From: Anaerococcus sp. Marseille-Q7828
GTDB lineage: Bacteria; Bacillota; Clostridia; Tissierellales; Peptoniphilaceae
Reading direction: 5' to 3'
DNA: 64,000 bases
Assembly: GCF_949769285.1 (NCBI RefSeq)
Contig: NZ_OX458331.1
Coordinates: forward strand, 1,550,001-1,614,000
The first letter of the stretch is position 1; every line of letters starts with the position of its first letter. The position numbers and the translations under genes are program-made. The notes below the pieces were generated by a model. The model saw nothing but the letters and a program-made list of their open reading frames with translations. It made no database searches and was not told the origin of the DNA. Shown one piece after another: positions 32,882 through 40,310 of the stretch.

Positions 32882-33532
32882 CTAATCCATCCTATAACCA
32901 ATTCCTCTAACAGTGGTGATAATTTCTTTATCCAGCTTTTCTCTAATTCTTTTGATTGTTGATGTAAGAGTATTATCGTTTACAAACTTATCCCTATCCT
33001 CCCAAAACATCTCCAAAAGTTGACTTCTGGTATAGACCCTATGCGGATTTTTGATAAACAAAAGTAAAATCTCATATTCAAGAGCAGTTAATTCCACTTC
33101 TTCTTCCTTAAAATAAACTTTCGAATTATTTATATCTATTTTAATATCCTTGTATGTAATAATATTATCTTGACTTAGTGGAATAGTTCTTAAAACCGCA
33201 TCAATTCTCGCCCTAAGAATAGCAAGGGAAAATGGCTTGGTTAGATAATCATCTGCGCCTTGATCAAGAGATGCTATTATAAAATCTTCATCATTTTTTA
33301 CGGTAGTAACTATCACTCTGATATCTTTATCTTTTAACTTTCCAATCAAATACTGACCATCTTTGTCTGGTAGATTTATATCTAGTAGCGCACAATCGAA
33401 ATTTATATCCATCTTATACAAGGCTTCATAATATGAAGAAGCAAGGTCAACTTCATATCCATTTTTTGATAAGTACTTTTTTATTTGTAGAGCAATTTCT
33501 TCATTGTCTTCTATTATTAATATTTTTTTCAT
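32882..33532 (-). CDS. OmpR-family response regulator
   Basis: 216 aa. The receiver domain has the acidic pocket IIEDNEE, phospho-acceptor Asp51 in LLDINLPD and Lys in LTKPFS. The C-terminal winged helix ends TVRGIGYRMD, as in OmpR/PhoB types. First gene of the kinase operon. Confidence 0.93.
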   Translation of the reverse strand: MKKILIIEDNEEIALQIKKYLSKNGYEVDLASSYYEALYKMDINFDCALLDINLPDKDGQYLIGKLKDKDIRVIVTTVKNDEDFIIASLDQGADDYLTKPFSLAILRARIDAVLRTIPLSQDNIITYKDIKIDINNSKVYFKEEEVELTALEYEILLLFIKNPHRVYTRSQLLEMFWEDRDKFVNDNTLTSTIKRIREKLDKEIITTVRGIGYRMD

Positions 33533-33694
33533 ATCTTCACCTATTCTAATACTTCAAGAAATTTATGGAATTCATATTACCAAAAAAATAAAGTTCATAT
33601 GTTTACTTATAGTATACATTAAGACCTAAATTATAAATAGGATATTAAGTAATCTATCTACTAGTCACTTAAAAGAAAAGCTTCATAATAACTA

Positions 33695-33729
33695 ATAAAT
33701 AAAATGACACCTACAAAACTGCAGATGTC
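33695..33729 (-). terminator. probable terminator upstream of the response-regulator operon
   Basis: GACACCT (33706-33712) pairs with AGATGTC (33723-33729, G-U allowed), and the minus strand continues ATTTTATTTATT. It would end transcripts from the GNAT gene at 33936 or from the remnant next to it. Confidence 0.55.
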
Positions 33730-33758
33730 GTTAAAAGTTCGTAAATATAATTTTGTAC

Positions 33759-33848
33759 TTAAATATAAGATATCCCTACATCTATTAAATATTCATTCAG
33801 CTGGTTATGCCAATTATCCATGTCTTCATCATTAATCTCTCTTATAAC
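33759..33848 (-). pseudogene. C-terminal remnant of a maltose-type O-acetyltransferase
   Basis: The last 29 codons (VIREINDEDMDNWHNQL...DVGISYI, stop at 33759) align with the end of the intact acetyltransferase at 42200 (VIREIDDEDRKIWHDQL...DVGESDI). Nothing upstream continues the frame. It is the stump of a second gene copy in the 33,533-33,935 gap, which otherwise holds only the terminator. Confidence 0.85.
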
Positions 33849-33935
33849 TTGTTAGAGATATCTAGGTGTAATTACATTTTTTCACAGCATACTGACATGA
33901 TATTATTTTGGCTCATTAAATCACTTTTTTACTTA

Positions 33936-34544
33936 TTATCTATAAATAAAGCTGACGTTTAATAATAATCTATAAGTATAACCATCTACATTCTTCCCAT
34001 TTAATTGATGGCAATTTTTATCAACATCAACTAAAGTAAATCCTAATTTTTGAATTAATTTTTGTGCTGGTATATTGCCAGACCAAGTTTGAGTATATAC
34101 TTCTTCTAGTCCTTTTGACTTTAAATAATCTATATAAAGTGACCAAGCCTCACTAGCATATCCAGATTTTCTATAATCTTTTTTATAAATACCTATCCCT
34201 ATTGTAAAATGCTTGCCTCTACTAGAATAATTGTAATTTTCATCAATATGGTAGCTATTAATTTTCCCCAAAAATTCTCCATCGGAAAGTCGCTCGATAA
34301 TTAGAGTACGGTAAATAAATGTTCCTGATGTAATTTCTTTGTATCTTAAATGATTAATTTGATTTTTTAATCTATTTTCAAATTCTATTTGGTCAAAAAT
34401 TTCGCCATCTTCATTTTCCCATGGAGCATCCCATTGCTGCCGTTCTATATCATCTGTCATATAAAAAATTAGATTGTTAATATCCTTTTCTTCTAAAGGT
34501 CTAAGCCTAACTAATTCCCCTTCTAATTTAAAATTATCATTCAT
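33936..34544 (-). CDS. GNAT acetyltransferase, RimJ/RimL type
   Basis: 202 aa. ELVRLRPLEEKDINNL opening, YRKSGYASEAWSLYIDYL acetyl-CoA loop (about 140-157), and NIPAQKLIQKLGF end. Intact; substrate unknown. A stub of another acetyltransferase lies just downstream. Confidence 0.85.
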   Translation of the reverse strand: MNDNFKLEGELVRLRPLEEKDINNLIFYMTDDIERQQWDAPWENEDGEIFDQIEFENRLKNQINHLRYKEITSGTFIYRTLIIERLSDGEFLGKINSYHIDENYNYSSRGKHFTIGIGIYKKDYRKSGYASEAWSLYIDYLKSKGLEEVYTQTWSGNIPAQKLIQKLGFTLVDVDKNCHQLNGKNVDGYTYRLLLNVSFIYR

Positions 34545-34797
34545 TCATTATCTCCTCTTAAAGTAATATAAAGTAGCCTACTAATTAACTTTTACAACTT
34601 CTCTTATAAATTAAAATATTAAGATGTCCTCAAAATAACGAATGTTATAGCAATGAACTTGTAATTTCTCTTTATCATATGTATTTAATTAATACCCTAT
34701 TATGGTTTATAGTATTGTTAAGGTATATAAAAATATTTATTATCAACCTAGTTTATTGTGAAAATATATATTATAATCAATATATAAGGAGAATCTT

Positions 34798-35805
34798 ATG
34801 GAAGAAAAAAAGAAACTAAGATTTATAATTATTGCATTTGTACTTTTACTTACTCTAGGTGTGGTTGGGTATATCTATCTACTTGATGTTGAATTTATAG
34901 ATGCTTTATATATGACTGTCATTACTATATCAACTGTAGGTTTTGGTGAGGTTGGAACATCCAGCAATGAATCAGAGATTTTTACTGTTATTCTAATATT
35001 CTTAGGAGTTGGAGTTGTTGGTTATGCTTTTACTACTATAGTAGCTATGTTTGTTGAAGGAAAGCTTGTAGATATATGGAAAGGTAGCAAAATGGAAAGA
35101 AAAATCTCCTCTTTAAGTAATCATTATATAATATGTGGTTCTGGTGAAATGGCAGAAGTGATAATAGATAAATTTGTAGAAGAAGCTTTGGATTTTGTTG
35201 TAATTACTAACAAACACAAGGATCTAGATGAATACAGTCATGATAATATATTAGTAATAGAGGGTCAATCTACTGAAGAAAGTGTTCTTGAACATGCGGG
35301 AATAGATAAGGCCAAGGGGTTGATTGCTACATTAGATGCTGAGGTAGATAATATAGTAACAGTGCTTACTGCTAGAAACCTCAATAGTGAAATCTACATT
35401 ATTGCAAATGCGCTTAGTAAGTCAGGTAGTAATAAACTCATGAAAGTCGGGGCCAACAAGACTTTATCTGCTATTGAAATAAGTGGGAATAGAATGGCTT
35501 CTCTTATGATAAAGCCAAATATAATTTCATTTTTGGATGTGGTCACAAGAATAGGTGATGTAGAACTTGATCTTGAAGAAGTAATCATAAAAAGTGGATC
35601 ATACTTAGAAAATACAAGTCTACTAGATGCTCAAATTCCAAACAAAACTGGACTCATAGTACTAGCAATCAAAAAACATGAAGATAAGCAAATGATTTTT
35701 AACCCATCAATTGATTACACCTTTAAAACTGGTGATGTATTAATAGTGCTAGGCAAAGATGACCAAGTTAAAAAACTTAGAGATTTAAGTGATGGAGTAA
35801 AATAA
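34798..35805 (+). CDS. two-TM potassium channel with RCK (TrkA-N/TrkA-C) domains
   Basis: 335 aa. TM1 (8-29), pore helix and selectivity filter TVGFG (46-50; the F-for-Y variant of TVGYG), TM2 (about 61-84), RCK-N Rossmann domain (about 107-225, beginning IICGSGEMAE) and RCK-C (about 250-332). The MthK-like layout indicates a cytoplasmically gated K+ channel in the membrane. AAGGAG lies 7 bases before the ATG. First plus-strand gene in the window. Confidence 0.92.
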   Translation: MEEKKKLRFIIIAFVLLLTLGVVGYIYLLDVEFIDALYMTVITISTVGFGEVGTSSNESEIFTVILIFLGVGVVGYAFTTIVAMFVEGKLVDIWKGSKMERKISSLSNHYIICGSGEMAEVIIDKFVEEALDFVVITNKHKDLDEYSHDNILVIEGQSTEESVLEHAGIDKAKGLIATLDAEVDNIVTVLTARNLNSEIYIIANALSKSGSNKLMKVGANKTLSAIEISGNRMASLMIKPNIISFLDVVTRIGDVELDLEEVIIKSGSYLENTSLLDAQIPNKTGLIVLAIKKHEDKQMIFNPSIDYTFKTGDVLIVLGKDDQVKKLRDLSDGVK

Positions 35806-35947
35806 ATCCATCTATATCTGCTAAACTTTTTATCTAACTAAGTAGATTAATTAACTCTAATATAGACTAAATTATAATCTAGCTTTAAATAATCTTCTTA
35901 TAACCAGTTATGTTTACCTCAATATAAATTAAAATCAAAATTACAAG

Positions 35948-36135
35948 CTTAGCTGGTAGTTTGCACAGCGCCTATAAGGCGCGAATACCGGCACGCCCCT
36001 ATTGGAGCTGACGAGTATTTCATCACATGCACCACTATCTCAACTACTACTTAAGCAGTTTTTTATTTGTTTTTATTTGACTTTCTCAACCGTGCTAAGC
36101 TGAATCCCTCCACCTGCATAGCAGGTGTTTTTTTT
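35948..36135 (+). ncRNA. GC-richer hairpin locus with two terminators, candidate small RNA
   Basis: This gap (35,806-36,235) has no gene. GCGCCT-ATA-AGGCGC (35968-35982) is a tight hairpin. AACTaCT...AGcAGTT (36042-36060) followed by six T, and CACCTGC-ATA-GCAGGTG (36111-36127) followed by eight T, are two plus-strand intrinsic terminators. The stretch is visibly less AT-rich than its flanks. A short plus-strand transcript is plausible; I recognise no Rfam class. Confidence 0.4.
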
Positions 36136-36172
36136 GTTTCGCTCTCTTTCGTTCGCTCAAGTCGCTTAAGTG
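36130..36172 (+). repeat. 43-bp direct repeat, copy 1
   Basis: Begins in the T-run of the terminator and continues GTTTCGCTCTCTTTCGTTCG. Matches 38150-38192 with two mismatches. Confidence 0.9.
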
Positions 36173-36235
36173 GGCAAATAATAATATGTAAGAATTTATA
36201 TTTTATATATTATTACTACAAAATAGCTTTTAATA

Positions 36236-36547
36236 TTATTGATTAAAAAATTTATCATAATTATCTACTAAAAGTCTCAGCCTTTGAACTTCTTTATATA
36301 GTAGGTCTTTGCCCTCATCAGTAATAGTGTAATGCTTACCTTTTTTATTAACATCTACTCTAATTATCAAATCATCATCTAAAAATTGGCCTAATAATGC
36401 ATACAGTGTTCCTGGTGCTAATTTTATCCTTCCTTTTGTAATTTGATTTACCCAAGAAGTTATTTCAGCCCCATTTCTAACTTTGTCTAGGGCCATGAGA
36501 ATGAAAAACATTGGCTCTGTAAGTGTCTGATACTGGTTCCTTGCCAT
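36236..36547 (-). CDS. PadR-family transcriptional regulator
   Basis: 103 aa. The winged helix has MFFILMALDKVRNGAEIT, LAPGTLYALLGQFLDDDLI and HYTITDEGKDLL, the PadR core, but the long C-terminal dimerisation domain of PadR subfamily 1 is absent, so it is the short subfamily 2. It follows the DUF2812 gene by 2 bases. Two palindromes on the shared promoter are the likely binding sites. Confidence 0.9.
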   Translation of the reverse strand: MARNQYQTLTEPMFFILMALDKVRNGAEITSWVNQITKGRIKLAPGTLYALLGQFLDDDLIIRVDVNKKGKHYTITDEGKDLLYKEVQRLRLLVDNYDKFFNQ

Positions 36548-36549
36548 AT

Positions 36550-37773
36550 TCAGTCTCCCAATTCTTTCTCTATGGCCATTTGTATTTCTGGATTCTTTAT
36601 ATCGCCTATCACTTTTAAAACTGTTTGATTATCCAATATTATATATGAATTCTCATTGGCCAAACTATAGGTCATATCGTAAGAATAATCACCACTTATA
36701 TCTTTAACAAGGTCTGAATTGTATGGGTGGTTCTTGGCATTTTTAATTTCTCTCTCAAATAAAGTTCTTGCTAGGTCACTATTCCTGCAAACAATTTTTT
36801 CTACCTGCACATTTAATTGGTCATCTTTATAGATAGTATGGCTTTTTGTTAGCAGACTTTTTTTAAGATGAACTATATCAGATGTATTATCTTCAAAATC
36901 TTGACCTGTGATAGATAAGCTATTAATTCTAATAAAGGTAAAAATTATTGTAATTATGACTACAGATAAAACCATCAATTGTTTTTTACTTTTAGTCTTG
37001 AAATCTGTCTTCTTTATCTCTTTAATTAAAACAAAAATAATTAAAGGAAGTAGTAATGGCATTAAACTTACAAGGATAAGTCCATTCTTGTTAGCCATCG
37101 AGCTTGATAATATATTACTAAAAATACCAACAATTAGTAAAACAAAGGATATGATTAAGGTCATTACATATATTTTTGAATAAACAATTTTGGAAAAATT
37201 GATGTTACTTATATTCTTGACATTTTTATTCTTTTTTCTAAAGGAGATATTATCAACTATCGAAAAAATAGTGAAGACTAATAATGAAATACTGGCTGGA
37301 TATAAGAATATTACCAAGTTAGAATAAAATATTTCAGGCGAATGGAAACTTGCACTCATAAAAAATAAATTAAGTAATAGAGCAAATCCTGCTATAATAA
37401 TTGAGATTAGTTCACCTTTTATTCCTTTATTTAAAACTTTTAATTCTTCCAAGTCATCATTATAAAGAGACCCAGCCGCATCTTTTTCTAACCTATATAG
37501 GTTCATATTAAAACACCTATCAATTAAAGTCCATCCATAATCTTTAGACATCTGATCAAAATCATCAAGCTCATCTTTAGTAAAAGATGAAAAATATCCC
37601 TCATTTTGAGCTAAGGATATCTTATATTTTACATGATCTGGCTTAGCTTTCTTAAATTTATGAACAAAAGGTAGAGGAATCTTTTCTATTTGCCAGCCCT
37701 TTTTTGCCATGTCTTCATACCATTTTTCTACTAATCCAAAGTTTGAATATGTTAAGTATCTAAATTTTAGCAT
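36550..37773 (-). CDS. DUF2812 membrane protein
   Basis: 407 aa from the ATG at 37773 (AAAGGAG 8 bases upstream). Residues about 1-110 match DUF2812 (YEDMAKKGWQIEKI, then FNMNLYRLEK). Four to six hydrophobic segments follow (about 130-280), then an extracellular or cytoplasmic tail. DUF2812 proteins are commonly paired with PadR repressors, as here, and are thought to sit in envelope-stress modules; no activity is known. Confidence 0.8.
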   Translation of the reverse strand: MLKFRYLTYSNFGLVEKWYEDMAKKGWQIEKIPLPFVHKFKKAKPDHVKYKISLAQNEGYFSSFTKDELDDFDQMSKDYGWTLIDRCFNMNLYRLEKDAAGSLYNDDLEELKVLNKGIKGELISIIIAGFALLLNLFFMSASFHSPEIFYSNLVIFLYPASISLLVFTIFSIVDNISFRKKNKNVKNISNINFSKIVYSKIYVMTLIISFVLLIVGIFSNILSSSMANKNGLILVSLMPLLLPLIIFVLIKEIKKTDFKTKSKKQLMVLSVVIITIIFTFIRINSLSITGQDFEDNTSDIVHLKKSLLTKSHTIYKDDQLNVQVEKIVCRNSDLARTLFEREIKNAKNHPYNSDLVKDISGDYSYDMTYSLANENSYIILDNQTVLKVIGDIKNPEIQMAIEKELGD

Positions 37774-37790
37774 CAGCCTAACTCCTTTCA

Positions 37791-37840
37791 ATATCGACTA
37801 TCGATACTTAAATTATATATCGATATTCGATATATGTCAA
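37791..37840 (-). promoter_or_regulatory. promoter of the DUF2812-padR operon with twin palindromic operators
   Basis: TTGACA (37835-37840), 17 bases, TATAAT (37812-37817) on the minus strand. ATATCGA-TAT-TCGATAT (37817-37833) is a perfect palindrome filling the spacer. A second, ATATCGA-CTA-TCGATAc (37791-37807), covers the start region, 26 bp away. They are strong candidates for the PadR operators. Confidence 0.85.
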
Positions 37841-37861
37841 TCTAAAGTATTATGAAATAAA

Positions 37862-37900
37862 AATACCCGACAACAGCTTGAGAAAAGCTTGTCGGGTATT
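37862..37900 (-). terminator. intrinsic terminator after the MetY remnant
   Basis: A perfect 12-bp stem AATACCCGACAA/TTGTCGGGTATT (37862-37873, 37889-37900), 35 bases past the MetY stop. Confidence 0.8.
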
Positions 37901-37934
37901 ATTATGTGCACTCGTATTATTTAATTAAATTTTA

Positions 37935-38149
37935 TTATATAGCGGCAAAAGCTTGTTTTATATCTGCTAATAGGTCATCTATATGTTCTGTTCCTATTGA
38001 AAGACGAACTGTAGATTTGCCTATGCCTTGGCTTTCTAATTCTTCTTCACTTAGTTGAGAGTGAGTTGTTGTTCCAGGGTGGATTACTAGAGATTTAACA
38101 TATTCTACATTGACTAGGTCTGAAAATATCTTTAGATTGTCTATAGTGG
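37935..38149 (-). pseudogene. C-terminal stump of O-acetylhomoserine sulfhydrylase
   Basis: About 70 codons read NLKIFSDLVNVEYVKSLVIHPG, TTHSQLSEEE, VRLSIGTEHIDDLLADI: the C-terminal end of MetY/Cys-Met PLP enzymes (normally about 425 aa). The match begins exactly at the 43-bp repeat (38150); the first ten residues of the longer open frame are repeat sequence, not MetY. The PLP-binding part is missing, so it is inactive. It keeps its own terminator. Confidence 0.9.
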
Positions 38150-38192
38150 TTTTTTGTTTCGCTCTCTTTCGTTCGCTCAACTCACTTAAGTG
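38150..38192 (+). repeat. 43-bp direct repeat, copy 2
   Basis: 41/43 identical to 36130-36172 in the same orientation. It marks the breakpoint of metY. Confidence 0.9.
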
Positions 38193-38200
38193 AAGTAAAT

Positions 38201-38232
38201 AAAAGAGCCTGCACCAAAATTGGCACAGGCCT
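38201..38232 (-). terminator. hairpin, possible terminator
   Basis: GCCTG (38207-38211) pairs with CAGGC (38226-38230), with an inner CCAA/TTGG stem; the minus strand ends CTCTTTTATTT. It is about 165 bases past the hydrolase stop at 38396. Confidence 0.5.
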
Positions 38233-38300
38233 ACTTACTTTTAAAACACATACCTTGAATTACTTTTTATTCAAATAAATAACAATTATTTAATTTATTG

Positions 38301-38382
38301 ACGTCAATATTACAGAATTGAGTAATAAGTATAAATAACATTTGATATTTTTAAAAAACCTCGTATGTGGGAATATATCTAA
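38301..38382 (+). repeat. degenerate copy of the 93-bp RlmD-tail-like repeat
   Basis: Aligns over its length with the copy at 54417, best in the last 35 bases (CCTCGTATGTGGGAATATAT). The coding part is eroded. Confidence 0.55.
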
Positions 38383-38395
38383 TATAATTTAAAGA

Positions 38396-39160
38396 TCAAA
38401 TCCAAATTTGATAGTTACCAAAATCGAAAATTCCCTTCCCGTGTTTCAAATCTCCTCTTGATTCTAATAATCTAAAACCAGCCTCTACCTCGTTAGTTAG
38501 CGAGCTTGCAATATTTAAATCATGATGACCAGGCAAAACTCTTCCTACATCATATTTTTGTATCTTTTTTATTGATTTATAAAATAATTTAGGATCAGTT
38601 GTAGGATAATAAGCGTATAGACAGCCTTTATAAATTAAATCTCCAGAGTATAAATATTTTCTTTCATGTTCATAAAAACAACAATGACCAGGAGAATGTC
38701 CCGGTGTATGTATAACCTCAATAGTTCTCCCGCCTAAATCAAATGTATAGCCATCTTGAAAAACTATTTGTGGATTTACTTGGAAAATTTTATAGTCATC
38801 AATATTAAAATCACAAGGAAAATTATGTGCTTTTTCTGTTAATTGCTTTTTTACAACTTCTAATGGAAGAGGAAACTTTTTTGAAAGCCATTCCTTTTCT
38901 TCTTTGTGAACACCAATACAATCAAAATATCTATGGCCACCAATGTGATCCCAATGAACATGTGTAGTAAAAACTGTAACTGATAAAGCTGTTAATTTTT
39001 CTACAACTTTTTTAATATTTGAAACACCGAGTCCTGTATCTATTAAAAGTGCTTTATCTTCTCCACATAATAAGTAACTATGAGTTTCTTCCCAGTGTTT
39101 GTATTCACTTAATACAAATGTTTGAGAATCTATTTTTTCTATTGTAAACCAAGTGTCCAT
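38396..39160 (-). CDS. metallo-beta-lactamase-fold hydrolase
   Basis: 254 aa. The zinc motif HVHWDHIGGH (about 82-91), HTPGHSPGHC (about 151-160), SGDLIYKG and a C-terminal LPGHHDL give the complete two-metal site of the glyoxalase II/MBL hydrolase superfamily. Cytoplasmic. The closest functional subgroup cannot be read; lactonases and thioester hydrolases share this layout. Confidence 0.88.
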   Translation of the reverse strand: MDTWFTIEKIDSQTFVLSEYKHWEETHSYLLCGEDKALLIDTGLGVSNIKKVVEKLTALSVTVFTTHVHWDHIGGHRYFDCIGVHKEEKEWLSKKFPLPLEVVKKQLTEKAHNFPCDFNIDDYKIFQVNPQIVFQDGYTFDLGGRTIEVIHTPGHSPGHCCFYEHERKYLYSGDLIYKGCLYAYYPTTDPKLFYKSIKKIQKYDVGRVLPGHHDLNIASSLTNEVEAGFRLLESRGDLKHGKGIFDFGNYQIWI

Positions 39161-39221
39161 AACTGCTCCTTATTAACTCTTCACTTTATAATATTTTGGT
39201 TAAATGATAATTATCTTATTA

Positions 39222-40285
39222 CTAGTAATATGTTTTTCTTCTAAGGAATGGATAATTTAATAATTTATCATCTTTTATTCCTAATTGTCTGATAACATGG
39301 TAATAAATTACATATTTTAAAACAATACTAGAATTATTTAATTCATTGGAAGTTCTTAGACGTGATCTATGCTTATTTTTACTAGGGCCATGCGTGTGGT
39401 AATTTCTTGTATCTTTTAACCTATTAGCAAAGTTTTTTCGAAACTTACATCATCTTCCCATTTCTGATCAACTAAATTAAAAATGTTTTTTAACTGATAA
39501 GGTATATTCTCTAAAATAACAGTTAGTTTTTCTCTTAAAGTAGGACGACTTTTCCTATCATTACCTAATCTCTTAGTGATTTCCTCTTTAATGGAAATAT
39601 CTATATTACTTTTATCTAGATAATCTTTAATTTCTAAATAAGCATTGTCTATATTTGGAGCATGGCAATTTTGTATTTCTCGTGAACTATTGAAAAAGTT
39701 ATCGTAAATTCTTTCCATCATCTTAATTTGGTTTACAAGAATACTTTCTATATCTAGGGTAGAAATATAATTTCGAGTATATAAATCGATTACTGGTTTA
39801 ATTTTTTCTTTATATTCAAACCAATTACAAATTATAGGTTCTAAATTTTCTTTTACATCACTCAATCTTAATGAATTAAATCTGGGTTCTTGTGCTTGTT
39901 CATCCAATTGAGGAAATATAAACTGACCATAATATATTGGATACTCATATTCATAGTCTCCATTGTCTAAATATTTAGATTGAAATTTATTATTTTCATC
40001 TTCTAGATAAAATTTGATGTATAAAAATCTTTTTTTAGATTGGGTTAAATAATCAATCAGTTTCATAAACCATTGTGAGATTACATAAAACTCCTTAATG
40101 CTTTTAACTTCGTAATTATCAGATATAACTTCTATGAAGTAATCTATTTTAACACTAGAGCCTTTATTTAATTCACAAATTGCTCTAATATCTCTCTTTA
40201 TTTTTATAGTAAATTCATTATCTAAAATATTATCACTAATATATAAGACAATATCCAGTCTCTTATATTTTAAAGCAGTATAGTA
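39222..40285 (-). pseudogene. ApeA-like HEPN protein, 5'-truncated and frameshifted
   Basis: The frame 40285-39416 has no start codon before ATG 40066, yet its upstream 73 codons (KYKRLDIVLYISDN..., EFYVISQWF) read as protein, so the 5' end is lost next to the surface-gene promoter. At a run of six A (near 39,437) the frame shifts by one. A seventh A would give ...SFEKNFANRLKDTRNYHTHGP and continue to a stop at 39222. DTRNYHTH holds the HEPN RNase motif R-x4-H. The arrangement resembles ApeA-type antiphage proteins with a C-terminal HEPN domain. Probably dead, unless the run is a sequencing error or slippage site. Confidence 0.7.
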
Positions 40286-40310
40286 TTATTATAATGATAC
40301 GAGGTGAATT

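Noticed and set aside
31296-33532. A classical BceRS-BceAB bacitracin module
   Set aside because: The two-component system and ABC pair are adjacent, but the permease has two large extracellular domains and two FtsX modules rather than the ten-helix BceB layout, and the kinase has one membrane helix instead of two.
35948-36066. A tRNA, tmRNA or known riboswitch in the GC-rich gap
   Set aside because: No T-loop GTTC-A motif, tag ORF or recognisable riboswitch core could be found.
37935-38180. An 81-aa complete gene for a small MetY-like protein
   Set aside because: The first ten codons come from the 43-bp repeat, and there is no ribosome site. The PLP-binding domain is missing.
39430-39445. 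Programmed -1 frameshift (A AAA AAC) in the HEPN gene
   Set aside because: The zero frame does not read the heptamer in X-XXY-YYZ phase, and the gene has also lost its 5' end. A one-base deletion is simpler.
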